Shown here piece after piece: positions 33,116 through 43,719 of a DNA stretch of 64,000 nt (position 1 is its first letter; the number at the start of each line of letters is the position of its first letter). The DNA is taken from NCBI RefSeq assembly GCF_011759505.1, contig NZ_JAAOYO010000006.1, positions 17,628 to 81,627 on the forward strand, given 5' to 3'. Origin of the DNA: Curtobacterium salicis. GTDB lineage: Bacteria; Actinomycetota; Actinomycetes; Actinomycetales; Microbacteriaceae. Made by a program: the position numbers and the translations under genes. Under the pieces are notes generated by a model. It was not told where the DNA came from. It searched no databases and worked only from the letters and a program-made list of their open reading frames with translations.

Positions 33116-33790
33116 ATGTCCGACACCCCCACCACCGCCGTCCTGTTCGACATCGACGGCACCCTGGCCGACTCGAACTACGCCCACATCGACGCGTGGT
33201 GGCGGGCCTTCCGCGCCGTGGGGGAGTCCGTCGACGCCTGGCGCATCCACCGGGCCATCGGGATGGACTCGTCGAAGCTGCTCGAGGCGCTGCTGCCGGA
33301 CGCCTCCGAGGACGTCCGCGACACCGCGAAGCAGTTCCACACCGCGTTCTACTCCGAGCACATGCCGCAACTGCGCCTGCTGCCCGGCGCCCGTGACCTG
33401 CTCGAGGCGGTCGCGGGTCGCGGGCACGCCGTGATCCTCGCGACGAGTGCGCCGCAGAACGAGCTCGACCGTCTGCTCGAGCTGCTGGACGCCGAGCAGT
33501 GGATCACCGCCGTCACCAGCAGTGAGGACGTCGAGCAGGCCAAGCCGGACCCCGGGATCATCGAGGTCGCCCTGCAGAAGGCCGGCGTCGACGCGGACCA
33601 CGCGGTCATGGTCGGCGACGCGATGTGGGACGTCGAGTCCGCGAAGCGTGTCGGTGTGCCGTGCATCGGCGTGATGACCGGCGGGATCGGCGGCGACGAA
33701 CTGCGCGGTGCGGGTGCCGCGGCCGTGTACGACGACGCGGCGGCGTTGCTCGAGGACCTCGACGCCAGCCCGATCGGCTCGCTCGGTTGA
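33116..33790 (+). CDS. HAD superfamily hydrolase (phosphoglycolate phosphatase-like)
   Basis: The 224-residue protein has HAD motif I DIDGT (nucleophile Asp12, general acid Asp14), motif II in ILATSAPQ, motif III lysine in EQAKPDPG and motif IV GDAMWDVESAK. The helical cap lies between motifs I and II (WWRAFRAVGES...). It is a cytoplasmic phosphatase of the beta-phosphoglucomutase/phosphoglycolate phosphatase group; substrate not predictable. Confidence 0.88.
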   Translation: MSDTPTTAVLFDIDGTLADSNYAHIDAWWRAFRAVGESVDAWRIHRAIGMDSSKLLEALLPDASEDVRDTAKQFHTAFYSEHMPQLRLLPGARDLLEAVAGRGHAVILATSAPQNELDRLLELLDAEQWITAVTSSEDVEQAKPDPGIIEVALQKAGVDADHAVMVGDAMWDVESAKRVGVPCIGVMTGGIGGDELRGAGAAAVYDDAAALLEDLDASPIGSLG

Positions 33791-33862
33791 GCAGCCCTGC
33801 TGCCGGTGTCGGCGCGGGTGCTGCCCGTCGGCGCGGTACGCCCGCTGTCGTCCGTTCGTGTC

Positions 33863-33868
33863 AGGATT
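33863..33868 (+). promoter_or_regulatory. -10 box AGGATT before the GNAT gene
   Basis: AGGATT ends 7 bases before the GTG at 33876; no Shine-Dalgarno sequence is present. Confidence 0.35.
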
Positions 33869-33875
33869 GACGACC

Positions 33876-34358
33876 GTGATCACCATCGAACGCGTGCCCT
33901 GGGAAGACCCGCGCGGAGTCGCACTCCGCGCGACCATGGACGAGGAGATGCACGAGCGCTACGGCGACGGCAACCCCGGAGAGGCCCCCGAGGTCTCCGC
34001 GGAGCGCAACCGTGTGCTGTCCGTCGACCCGAGCACCGTCGTGACGTCCCTGCTCGCCGTCGACGAGGACGGGACCGTCCTCGGGCACATCGCCGTCCGA
34101 CGCCTCGGGGACGAGATCGAGCTGAAGCGCCTCATCGTCCTGGCGGCCGCCCGGGGCAAGGGCGCCGCGACCGCGCTCCTCGACGAGTGCGCCCGGGTCG
34201 GCCGCGAGCAGGGCGCCAGTCGCCTGATCCTGCAGACCGGTGACAAGCAGCCGGAGGCCGTGGCACTGTACGAGAAGACCGGGTGGGACCGCATCGACGT
34301 GTACGAGCCGTACGCCGAGACCATGCCGTGGTCGTACTGCTTCGCGAAGGCGCTCTGA
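33876..34358 (+). CDS. GNAT family N-acetyltransferase
   Basis: The 160-residue protein has the GNAT acetyl-CoA site IELKRLIVLAAARGKGAATALL (the R/Q-x-x-G-x-G/A variant is RGKGAA) and the later ALYEKTGWDRI beta-bulge segment. It acetylates an unidentified amine in the cytoplasm. GTG 33876 fits the leaderless pattern and the start of conserved sequence. It is followed, after 84 bases, by a TetR gene with its own operator. Confidence 0.85.
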   Translation: MITIERVPWEDPRGVALRATMDEEMHERYGDGNPGEAPEVSAERNRVLSVDPSTVVTSLLAVDEDGTVLGHIAVRRLGDEIELKRLIVLAAARGKGAATALLDECARVGREQGASRLILQTGDKQPEAVALYEKTGWDRIDVYEPYAETMPWSYCFAKAL

Positions 34359-34407
34359 CCGGCTGTCACTGCGAGACCGGACATCCTGGGAGTTCGGCCG
34401 CGGTGAA

Positions 34408-34432
34408 TTGCACTCTCGCAGAAGGAGTGCAA
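34408..34432. promoter_or_regulatory. TetR operator overlapping its promoter
   Basis: TTGCACTC-N9-GAGTGCAA has perfect 8-bp arms. The left arm contains a -35-like TTGCAC, and the right arm ends at a -10-like AAGTAT (34431-34436, 17-base spacer), so binding would block transcription. Confidence 0.65.
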
Positions 34433-34436
34433 GTAT
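34431..34436 (+). promoter_or_regulatory. -10 box AAGTAT of the TetR/MFS operon
   Basis: AAGTAT is 17 bases after TTGCAC and 6 bases before the GTG at 34443, giving a leaderless operon message. Confidence 0.45.
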
Positions 34437-34442
34437 CACCGG

Positions 34443-36775
<2,333 letters not shown>

Positions 36776-36785
36776 ATCGACCGGA

Positions 36786-36835
36786 CGACGGACGGGAGGC
36801 GCGGTGCCGGCTGGCACCGCGCCTCCCGTCCGTCG
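36786..36835. terminator. Bidirectional hairpin between MFS and LacI genes
   Basis: Two 23-base arms (36786-36808 and 36813-36835) are perfectly complementary around a 4-base loop. The arms contain GGACGGGAGGCGCGG and its complement, the same core as the palindrome at 32998. Confidence 0.8.
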
Positions 36836-36840
36836 CCGTC

Positions 36841-37851
36841 TCAGGCCCCTGTGCTCGCGCGGGGGACCAGGCGTGTGGGCAGGGCGGGGTCCGGCGCGTC
36901 GACCCCGTCGAGCGTGGCGAGGAGCCGGAGTGCCGCCGCCCGCCCCAGCTCGGCACCGGGGAGGGCGACGCTCGTCAGGCTCGGTGCCGTGACCGAGGAC
37001 GACGGCAGGTCGTCGAAGCCGGCGACCGCCAGGGAGGCCGGGACGGCGATGCCCCGCTCAGCGGCGACCCGGAGCACCCCGTAGGCCAGGGTGTCCGCGG
37101 CCGCGACGACCGCGGTGACCCCGTCGGCGAGCCACGCGTCGACGACCGGCGCGACCGCGCCCGCAGCCGCGTCGATCGTCAGGTCGGCCTGTGCCTGGAC
37201 GGGGGACACCGTGATGTCGGCGGTGGTGCAGGCCTGCTCGAACAGCGAGCGGCGGACCGCGAACGTCGTCGCGCGCGAGGTCCCGTCGAGGTAGGCGACC
37301 CGACGGTGCCCGGCGGCCCGGAGGTGGGCGACCAGCGCCTGCACCCCGGCGGTCAGGTCGTAGTTGACCGCTCCGGGGCCGCCCGGGGCGTCGAGCAGGA
37401 CGACGGGGACGCTCGCGGACATCGACGCGCTCTCGGCCGGGGCATCGACCAGGATCCCCGCTGGCCGGAGTCGCTCGAAGCGGCGGACGTCGGCGTCCAC
37501 CGGCTGCTCGCCCCGCTCGGTGACGGACAGCACGAGCTGGAAGCGGTCGCCGACGGTGTCGCGGACGCCGCGGATGACCTCGGCGAAGAACGGGTTCGAC
37601 AGGTCCGGTGCGATGAGCACCACGAGGTCGCCGCTGCCCCGCGCCAGGGAGCTCGCGGCGTGGTCGACGACGTAGCCGAGCTGCTCGACGGCATCGCGGA
37701 CCCGGTCGGCGATCGGCGTCGAGACGCGTCCGCGGTCCTTGCCGTTCACGACGAGGGAGACCGTGGCGATGCTCGTGCCGGCGCGTTCGGCCACCATCGC
37801 GGCGGTCACCCGGCCGGACGGAGCGGAGCGACTGCGCGGGGTCGTGGGCAC
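36841..37851 (-). CDS. LacI family regulator of the nucleoside locus
   Basis: The 336-residue protein has a LacI HTH at residues 14-37 (RVTAAMVAERAGTSIATVSLVVNG) and a sensor ending GFDDLPSSSVTAPSLTSVALP. The GTG start at 37851 follows TAGCAT by 6 bases (leaderless). It is divergent from nucleoside hydrolase, an MFS transporter and ribokinase; two TCAAGCGCTTGA-type operators in the gap suggest that it represses this operon and itself, with ribose or a nucleoside as inducer. Confidence 0.88.
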   Translation of the reverse strand: MPTTPRSRSAPSGRVTAAMVAERAGTSIATVSLVVNGKDRGRVSTPIADRVRDAVEQLGYVVDHAASSLARGSGDLVVLIAPDLSNPFFAEVIRGVRDTVGDRFQLVLSVTERGEQPVDADVRRFERLRPAGILVDAPAESASMSASVPVVLLDAPGGPGAVNYDLTAGVQALVAHLRAAGHRRVAYLDGTSRATTFAVRRSLFEQACTTADITVSPVQAQADLTIDAAAGAVAPVVDAWLADGVTAVVAAADTLAYGVLRVAAERGIAVPASLAVAGFDDLPSSSVTAPSLTSVALPGAELGRAAALRLLATLDGVDAPDPALPTRLVPRASTGA

Positions 37852-37857
37852 GTGTCG

Positions 37858-37863
37858 ATGCTA
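37858..37863 (-). promoter_or_regulatory. -10 box TAGCAT of the LacI gene
   Basis: On the minus strand TAGCAT is 6 bases before the GTG at 37851. Confidence 0.5.
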
Positions 37864-37900
37864 GCGACGGCCGTGCATGCGGAATCCGCGCGACTTGACG

Positions 37901-37912
37901 TCAAGCGCTTGA
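37901..37912. promoter_or_regulatory. LacI operator TCAAGCGCTTGA
   Basis: A perfect 12-bp palindrome with central CG, in the gap between the LacI gene and the nucleoside operon. Confidence 0.75.
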
Positions 37913-37923
37913 TGCGGTGTGAT

Positions 37924-37937
37924 GTCAAACGCTTGAC
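37924..37937. promoter_or_regulatory. LacI operator GTCAAACGCTTGAC
   Basis: A near-palindrome with the same TCAA-CG-TTGA core, centred 24 bp from the first operator, close to two helical turns. Confidence 0.7.
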
Positions 37938-38024
37938 GCGGCGTGCATGGCGCGTCAGGCCCTGACCTCCTGCCGGCCGCCCGCACCCCGGGCACCCGGC
38001 TCCCCGACGAAGTGGAGCACCCCC

Positions 38025-39116
38025 GTGTCCGACGCCCCGCGCACCCCCGCGAAGATCATCCTGGACTGCGACCCCGGCCACGACGACGCCGTCGCGATGC
38101 TGCTGGCGCACGGCAACCCGGACGTCGAGCTCCTCGCCGTGACCACCGTCGTCGGCAACCAGACCCTCCCCAAGGTCACCCGGAACGCGCTCGCCGTCGC
38201 CCGGATCGCGGGGATCACCGGCGTGCCCTTCGCCGCCGGTGCCGCACGGCCGCTGCTCCGGCAGGTCGAGGTCGCCCCCGAGATCCACGGCGAGAGCGGC
38301 CTGGACGGACCGATGCTGCCCGAGCCGTCGTTCGCCCTCGACGAGCGCCACGCGGTGGACCTGATCATCGACACCGTGATGGCCCACGAGCCCGGCACCG
38401 TCACGATCGTGCCGACCGCCGGCCTGACGAACATCGCGCTCGCCGTCCGCAAGGAACCCCGCATCGTCGAGCGCGTCAAGCAGGTCGTGCTGATGGGCGG
38501 CGGCGTCCACGTCGGCAACTGGAGCCCGGTCGCCGAGTTCAACATCGTCATCGATCCCGAGGCCGCGTCGATCGTCTTCGACGCCGGCTGGGACGTCGTC
38601 ATGGTCGGACTCGACCTCACCCACCAGGCGCTCGCCACCCCCGAGGTCGCCGCCCGCATCGCCGCCGTCGGCACCGGGCCCGCCGCCTTCGTGGGCGAGC
38701 TCCTCGACTTCTTCGGCAAGGCGTACCAGGACGTGCAGGGCTTCGACGCCCCACCGGTGCACGACCCCTGCGCCGTGGCGTACGTCATCGACCCGACGAT
38801 CGTCCGCGCCGTCAAGGTCCCGATCCGCGTCGAGACCCAGGGCACGCTGACCCTCGGCATGACGGTCGCCGACTTCCGCGCCCCGGCGCCGGAGGACTGC
38901 CGCACGAGCGCCGCGATGGAGCTCGACCACGGCCGGTTCTGGGACCTGGTCGTCGACGCCCTCGAGCGCATCGGCGAGACGCCCGACACCGGCTGGACGC
39001 CCCGCGCCGCAGCCGACGCCGTCCAGGCCGGCCTGACCACGCAGCCGAGCACCACACAGCCGAGCACCACCCAGCCGTCCGGCGCTCAGCCGACCGCCAC
39101 GACCACGGAGATCTGA
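38025..39116 (+). CDS. Nucleoside hydrolase
   Basis: The 363-residue protein is an inosine-uridine preferring nucleoside hydrolase-type enzyme: DCDPGHDDAVAMLLA near residue 13 is the calcium/ribose-binding signature, and MGGGVHVGNWSPVAEFNI and HDPCAVAYVI are further active-site blocks. It hydrolyses nucleosides to base and ribose. GTG 38025 has GTGGAG 8 bases upstream. The C-terminus is an extra threonine/glutamine/proline tail repeating TTQPS three times. MFS and ribokinase genes follow, giving a complete uptake-and-salvage unit. Confidence 0.9.
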   Translation: MSDAPRTPAKIILDCDPGHDDAVAMLLAHGNPDVELLAVTTVVGNQTLPKVTRNALAVARIAGITGVPFAAGAARPLLRQVEVAPEIHGESGLDGPMLPEPSFALDERHAVDLIIDTVMAHEPGTVTIVPTAGLTNIALAVRKEPRIVERVKQVVLMGGGVHVGNWSPVAEFNIVIDPEAASIVFDAGWDVVMVGLDLTHQALATPEVAARIAAVGTGPAAFVGELLDFFGKAYQDVQGFDAPPVHDPCAVAYVIDPTIVRAVKVPIRVETQGTLTLGMTVADFRAPAPEDCRTSAAMELDHGRFWDLVVDALERIGETPDTGWTPRAAADAVQAGLTTQPSTTQPSTTQPSGAQPTATTTEI

Positions 39117-39122
39117 CCCACC

Positions 39123-40559
39123 ATGACCACCCCCTCGACGACGATGTCGAAGAAGTCCATCGGCGCGCTGACCGCGGCACTCCTCGCCGCTTGCATCGCC
39201 TTCCAGCTCAACGCCAGCATGCTCAGCCCCGCGCTCGTCACGATGGCGCGTGAACTCCACACCGACGACGCCACGATCGGCCTGTCGCAGACGCTCTACT
39301 TCACCCTCGCCGCGCTGTTCTCACTGTTCCTGCCCCGGCTGTCGGACATCGTCGGCCGGAAGCGGGTGCTCGTCGCCATGCTCGCCGTGATGTTCGTCGG
39401 CAGCGTCGTCGCCGCCCTCGCCGTGAACGTCCCGATGCTGTTCGCCGGCCGCATCATCCAGGGCGTCACCGGCCCGGTCGTCCCGATCAGCCTGCTCGTC
39501 CTGCGCAACGAGATCCGCGACCCGAAACGCTACGGCGCCGCCCTCGGGCTGCTCACCGCGGTGAACGGCGGCATCGCCGGGATCGACGCGCTCGCCGGCG
39601 GGTGGATCGCGACACACTTCGGCTTCCGCGGCATCTTCTGGGTGATCGCGGTCGTCACGGTCATCGCCCTCACCCTCGTCACGAAGTGGGGCGTGGAGTC
39701 CCGTCCCTCGGCCGGCACCCGGATGGACTGGGTCGGCGTCGTGCCGCTCGTCGTCTCGGTGGGTGCGCTGCTGACGGCGTTCAACGAGGCCGGCAAGCTC
39801 GGCGCCGCGAACCCGGTGCTCGTGGTCGGCGGGATCGTCGTCGCCCTCGCCGCGTTCGCCGTGTTCTGGGCCGTCGAGTCCCGCGTCCGCGAGCCCCTCG
39901 TCGAGACCCGGTTCCTCCGGCGTCGGGGCACGTGGGCACTCCTCGCCACCACGTTCCTCACGATGACCGGCGTCTTCGCCGTCGTCAACGGACTGGTCAC
40001 CTCGCTCGCGCAGAACGGGGACGCGGGCTACGGGATGGAGGCCGACCTCGCCTCCCTCGTGTTCCTCACACCCTACGCACTGGTCGGCTGGGTCGTCGGG
40101 CCCTTCGCCGGCCGGCTCGCCCCGACGCTCGGCTACCGCGCCGTGCTGCGCGTCGGACTCGTCGGCAGCATCGTCGCCACCGTCCTGATGGCACTCGTCG
40201 GCGTGCACTCGCTGCCGGTCCTCGTCGCCACCACCGTGCTCATCGGCATCACCTACGCCGGCATCGCGAACATCATCCTCAACGGCCTGGGCATCGTGCT
40301 GTCCCCGGACTCGAACCCCGGCTTCCTGCCCGGACTCAACGCCGGTGCGTTCAACCTCGGCGCCGGCGTCAGCTTCGCCGTGCTGCCCGCGCTGCAGATC
40401 GCGCTCGGGGTCGGCGGTTCCTCGGGCACCGCCGGGTACTCCGGTGGGATGCTGCTCGGTGCCGTGATCACGACCGCTGCCCTGGCGACCTCGTTCCTCA
40501 TCCCCCGGCCGGAGGCCGCCGAGACCGCCGCCGCCCCGCAGAAGGAGTCCGTCCGATGA
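39123..40559 (+). CDS. MFS transporter, probable nucleoside uptake
   Basis: The 478-residue protein has about 14 transmembrane helices. It carries RLSDIVGRKRVLVAML after helix 2 and GRIIQGVTGPVVP in helix 4. The sequence looks like the DHA2 group, but its place between nucleoside hydrolase and ribokinase, 6 bases after the first and overlapping the second (ATGA), argues for import of nucleosides or ribose rather than drug export. The substrate is an inference from context. Confidence 0.85.
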   Translation: MTTPSTTMSKKSIGALTAALLAACIAFQLNASMLSPALVTMARELHTDDATIGLSQTLYFTLAALFSLFLPRLSDIVGRKRVLVAMLAVMFVGSVVAALAVNVPMLFAGRIIQGVTGPVVPISLLVLRNEIRDPKRYGAALGLLTAVNGGIAGIDALAGGWIATHFGFRGIFWVIAVVTVIALTLVTKWGVESRPSAGTRMDWVGVVPLVVSVGALLTAFNEAGKLGAANPVLVVGGIVVALAAFAVFWAVESRVREPLVETRFLRRRGTWALLATTFLTMTGVFAVVNGLVTSLAQNGDAGYGMEADLASLVFLTPYALVGWVVGPFAGRLAPTLGYRAVLRVGLVGSIVATVLMALVGVHSLPVLVATTVLIGITYAGIANIILNGLGIVLSPDSNPGFLPGLNAGAFNLGAGVSFAVLPALQIALGVGGSSGTAGYSGGMLLGAVITTAALATSFLIPRPEAAETAAAPQKESVR

Positions 40560-41416
40560 CCGACACGATCGTGATCGTCGGGTCGCTCAACGCCGACCTG
40601 GTCGTCCGCACCGAGCGTTTCCCGCAGCCGGGGGAGACCCTGCACGGGTCCGACCTGGCGACCCTGCCCGGCGGCAAGTCCGCCAACCAGGCCGTCGCGG
40701 CCGGCAGGCTCGGGGGCACCGTCCGCATGGTCGGCGCGGTCGGCGACGACGGCAACGGAGCGCTGCTCCGCGACTCGGTCGCTGCCTCGGGCGCCGACAC
40801 CACGCACGTCGCGGTCCGGACGGGCACGGCCACCGGCACCGCCGTCATCACCGTCGACGGCCGTGGTGAGAACACCATCGTCATCTCGGGCGGCGCGAAC
40901 GCCACGCTCACGCCCCAGGACCTGCCCGACGACGTGTTCCAGGACGCCGCCGTCCTCGGGCTCTGCCTCGAGGTCCCGATGGACGCCGTGCTCGCCGCCG
41001 CCCGGGCAGCCCACGCCGCCGGGGTCACCGTGCTGACGAACCTGTCCCCGTTCGGCGCCGTCCCGCCGGAGCTCCTCGACCTGACCGACGTCCTGCTCGT
41101 CAACGAACACGAAGCCGCAGCGCTCGGCGACCACGGCGTCGCACGCTCCATCGTCACCCGGGGCGGCGACGGATCGGTCGTGCACGACGGGGACGCTCGG
41201 CCGGTCGAGGTCCCCGCTGTGCCCGTGGACGCGGTCGACACCACGGGGTGCGGGGACGCCTTCATGGGTGCGGTGGCACTCCGGCTCGCCGCGGGGGACT
41301 CGCTGGTCGAGGCTGCGCGGTTCGCCGCCGGGGTCGGCGCGTACGCGGCGACCGGTGCCGGCGCGCAGGCGTCCTACCCGACCACCGCACAGCTGGAGGC
41401 GTTCCTCGGGACGTGA
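40556..41416 (+). CDS. rbsK: Ribokinase
   Basis: A 286-residue PfkB-family kinase that phosphorylates ribose at O5. The N-terminal GSLNADLVVRTERFPQPGET and GGKSANQAVAAGRLGG are the ribokinase substrate signature, and DTTGCGDAFMGAVALRLAAG is the PfkB C-terminal signature with the catalytic Asp in GCGD. It converts ribose from the nucleoside hydrolase to ribose 5-phosphate. It ends the nucleoside operon. Confidence 0.92.
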   Translation: MTDTIVIVGSLNADLVVRTERFPQPGETLHGSDLATLPGGKSANQAVAAGRLGGTVRMVGAVGDDGNGALLRDSVAASGADTTHVAVRTGTATGTAVITVDGRGENTIVISGGANATLTPQDLPDDVFQDAAVLGLCLEVPMDAVLAAARAAHAAGVTVLTNLSPFGAVPPELLDLTDVLLVNEHEAAALGDHGVARSIVTRGGDGSVVHDGDARPVEVPAVPVDAVDTTGCGDAFMGAVALRLAAGDSLVEAARFAAGVGAYAATGAGAQASYPTTAQLEAFLGT

Positions 41417-41438
41417 TCCGGGCCTCCCGTCCGACCAC

Positions 41439-41444
41439 TAGCGT
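41439..41444 (+). promoter_or_regulatory. -10 box TAGCGT of the Ppx/GppA gene
   Basis: TAGCGT is 6 bases before the ATG at 41451; leaderless. Confidence 0.5.
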
Positions 41445-41450
41445 GGGCGC

Positions 41451-42386
41451 ATGCGCGTCGGAGTCCTCGACATCGGTTCCAACACCGGTCACCTGCTCGT
41501 CGTCGACGCCCACGGGGGTGCGGCGCCACTGCCCGCGTCCTCGTTCAAACGGCCGCTGCGGCTCGCCGAGCACCTGGACGACCGGGGCGCGGTGACGCCG
41601 GTCGGCATCGACGCGCTGACCGACTTCGTGGCCGAGTCCGTCCGGGTCGCGGAGGACCGCGGCTGCGAGGACATGCTCGGGTTCGCGACCTCCGCGGTCC
41701 GCGATGCCGTGAACTCCGAGGCCGTCCTGGCGCACGTGCAGGAGAAGACCGGGGTCGAACTCGCGGTCCTCTCCGGCTCGGACGAAGCCCGGTTGACCTT
41801 CCTGGCGGTGCGCCGCTGGTTCGGCTGGTCCGCCGGACGACTGGCCGTGTTCGACATCGGTGGCGGCTCGCTCGAGATCGCCGGTGGCGCGGACGAGGCG
41901 CCCGACGTCGCCTGGTCCATGCCGATCGGGGCCGCACGACTCGCTCGCACGTACTTCGCAGCCGGTACCCCCAGCCAGGACGAGCTGCGCCACGTCCGGC
42001 ACGAGGTCCGCGTCGAGATCGCCCGCGAAGCCGGACGGCTGCTGCGGTCCGGAGCGCCGGACCGGGCGGTCGCGACCTCGAAGACGTTCCGGTCCATCGC
42101 GCGGATCTGCGGTGCAGCGCCGTCGGCCGCCGGGCCGCTCGTCCCGCGGGTGCTCGACGGGGCGGCGCTCCGCGAACGGCTGCCGTCGCTGCTGACCATG
42201 TCGGTCGACGAGCTCGGCACGCTGCCCGGGGTCTCGCCGAGCCGGGCGCACCAGGTCGTGCCGGGGGCGCTCGTCGCCGAGGCGTGCCTGGACATCTTCG
42301 ACCTGCCGGCGCTCGAGATCTGCCCCTGGGCGCTCCGCGAGGGCGTGATCCTCGAGCGGCTGGACCAGCTCTCGGTCCTCGGCTGA
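41451..42386 (+). CDS. Ppx/GppA family phosphatase
   Basis: The 311-residue protein has the exopolyphosphatase/guanosine pentaphosphate phosphatase fold. [14 protein letters not shown] is the phosphate-1 loop, [13 protein letters not shown] follows, and [10 protein letters not shown] is the phosphate-2 loop. It is the short actinobacterial form lacking the C-terminal HD-like domain. The enzyme hydrolyses polyphosphate or pppGpp. Its 3' end is directly followed by the first 81-bp palindromic repeat. Confidence 0.88.
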   Translation: MRVGVLDIGSNTGHLLVVDAHGGAAPLPASSFKRPLRLAEHLDDRGAVTPVGIDALTDFVAESVRVAEDRGCEDMLGFATSAVRDAVNSEAVLAHVQEKTGVELAVLSGSDEARLTFLAVRRWFGWSAGRLAVFDIGGGSLEIAGGADEAPDVAWSMPIGAARLARTYFAAGTPSQDELRHVRHEVRVEIAREAGRLLRSGAPDRAVATSKTFRSIARICGAAPSAAGPLVPRVLDGAALRERLPSLLTMSVDELGTLPGVSPSRAHQVVPGALVAEACLDIFDLPALEICPWALREGVILERLDQLSVLG

Positions 42387-42390
42387 CCGC

Positions 42391-42471
42391 TCGCGAAACG
42401 CAACGTCGGCGCCTCCTCGCAGCGGTATTCCGTTGCGGGCAGACGCCGACGTTGCGTTCCGCGATCAGGAG
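42391..42471. repeat. 81-bp palindromic element, copy 1
   Basis: This 81-bp sequence is repeated at 46862-46942 with 5 substitutions and no gaps. Outer arms of about 20 bp (CGCGAAACGCAACGTCGGCG and its near-complement at 42444-42463) enclose an inner stem CGCAGCGG/CCGTTGCG with a TATT loop. It can act as a terminator for the Ppx gene. Confidence 0.9.
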
Positions 42472-42500
42472 TTGACGCATTTGTCCATGCCGCGAACGAC

Positions 42501-42541
42501 GGTCAGCGCCTGCGCTCAGTCCCCGAGCGCAGGCGCTGACC
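42501..42541. terminator. Perfect 17-bp hairpin after the bacteriocin gene
   Basis: GGTCAGCGCCTGCGCTC at 42501-42517 and its exact complement at 42525-42541 flank a 7-base loop. It lies 31 bases beyond the bacteriocin stop, on the side transcribed last. Confidence 0.75.
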
Positions 42542-42572
42542 AGCTCTGCATCAGACAGGCCTGGCCGTCCTG

Positions 42573-42734
42573 CTAGCGGATGCCGAGGACCTGCTTGATC
42601 TTCGACACGATCCAGTCGATCGCCTGTCCGATGTTGATCCAGTTCAGTACCTGCTGAACGTGGGCCTTCGCCCACGCGACGGCCCGCGCTCCGTACCTCG
42701 CCAGCAGCTGGAGGATCCTTGCGAACACAGCCAT
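42573..42734 (-). CDS. Leaderless class II bacteriocin, lacticin Q/aureocin A53-like
   Basis: The 53-residue peptide starts MAVFARILQLLARYGARAVA and ends IGQAIDWIVSKIKQVLGIR. From memory, lacticin Q is also 53 residues and aligns without gaps, with roughly 30 identities including W21, W32, W41, YG at 14-15, GQAIDW and SKIKQ near the C-terminus. Net charge is about +6, and several lysines of lacticin Q are arginines here. There is no signal or leader peptide; the ATG at 42734 has GAAGGGGGG 7 bases upstream. Relatives form a compact helical bundle and permeabilise membranes of other Gram-positives. A transport/bPH2 operon is divergent from it. Confidence 0.85.
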   Translation of the reverse strand: MAVFARILQLLARYGARAVAWAKAHVQQVLNWINIGQAIDWIVSKIKQVLGIR

Positions 42735-42963
42735 GGCTGTGCCCCCCTTCGATTCGTTGTTCGCTTCATCCGGGTCGCCGCGTGCACACGTCTCCCCGAC
42801 CGCAGTCGGTGCGGTGAGCACGACCGTGGCAGGCCGGAGCCGTCACGTCAAATACAAAGTACTGATAGATGTTGTAAGGCATACGCGACCGCGAAAACCC
42901 GCTACGTTGGGCCATCCCGGATGTTCCGGGACGGCGGAGACCGGAGTTCGAGGGCGGGAAACG
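42735..42963. promoter_or_regulatory. Divergent control region of the bacteriocin locus
   Basis: The 229-bp gap is AT-rich at 42848-42880 (AAATACAAAGTACTGATAG), unlike the rest of the window. On the minus strand TTACAA and TATTTG are 17 bases apart, a possible bacteriocin promoter. On the plus strand TACGTT (42903-42908) may be a -10 box. A dyad TCCCGG-ATGTT-CCGGGA at 42915-42931 follows and could be an operator. No regulator gene is in the cluster. Confidence 0.4.
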
Positions 42964-43719
42964 ATGACAAGGCGGTCGAAGTACGCAGTGACCAGGTCCA
43001 GATGGTCGCGATCGTTGCGGGCCGAGGGGTACCGGCTCGTGAGCCTGCGCTCCCAGGTGGCCCTGGTGGCGATCGCCGTAGTGGGAGCGCTTGCACTCGG
43101 CGCGGGGCAGGTCCTCGTCCTCGCACCGGCCGCGGCACCGGCGGCGGTCGTGCGAGCAGCTGTGTCGGGCGCAGAGGTCAGCCCGTTCTTCCTGGGACTC
43201 GCGGCGGCGCTGTTCACCTCGGCTGATCTGTCATCGCGCCAGTTCGCGCTCACGCTCCTGCAGATGAACGATCGCACGCTCGTCTTCATCGCGAAGACGG
43301 CGGTGCTGGCCGCGTCAGGAGTGCTCACTGCGATCGCCGTGGTGATGTTGCTCGTGCCGCTCGCGCTCTCTCGCGCAGACGGCGTCCTGCACGTATCGCC
43401 GCTTGCGTGGCTGGCGCTCCCCGCCCTGCATCTCCTGTTCGTCTTGCTCGGCGCCGGCCTCGGCATGCTCATGCGATCGCCCGTCTCGGCGGTGTTCGTC
43501 TACTTGGCAGTCGTGTGGGCGCTGCCGCTCGTCGTGGCGATCGCCGGGATCTGGGCGCCCAGCATCAGCGTCTCGGTCCTGCAGTTCGCGCCGGTGACGC
43601 TCACTGCTGCCGTGTTGGAGTCCGCGACGCAGGGGACTGCCGTCCTCCGATTCGTGGGTTTGGACACCGCACTCATCATCGCCGGTCTGGTCAGCGTCCG
43701 ACGGTGGGGCATCCGATGA
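42964..43719 (+). CDS. ABC-2 type transporter permease of the bacteriocin locus
   Basis: The 251-residue membrane protein begins with a basic stretch (TRRSKYAVTRSRWSRSLRAE) and has about six hydrophobic helices (QVALVAIAVVGALALGAGQVL, LLVPLALS, LALPALHLLFVLLGAGLGML, VYLAVVWALPLVVAIAGIW). It overlaps the ATPase gene by 4 bases, so together they form an exporter or immunity pump. Codons such as AGG, AGA, CGA and TTG are frequent near the start, unlike neighbouring genes. It is not similar enough for me to name a family member. Confidence 0.8.
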   Translation: MTRRSKYAVTRSRWSRSLRAEGYRLVSLRSQVALVAIAVVGALALGAGQVLVLAPAAAPAAVVRAAVSGAEVSPFFLGLAAALFTSADLSSRQFALTLLQMNDRTLVFIAKTAVLAASGVLTAIAVVMLLVPLALSRADGVLHVSPLAWLALPALHLLFVLLGAGLGMLMRSPVSAVFVYLAVVWALPLVVAIAGIWAPSISVSVLQFAPVTLTAAVLESATQGTAVLRFVGLDTALIIAGLVSVRRWGIR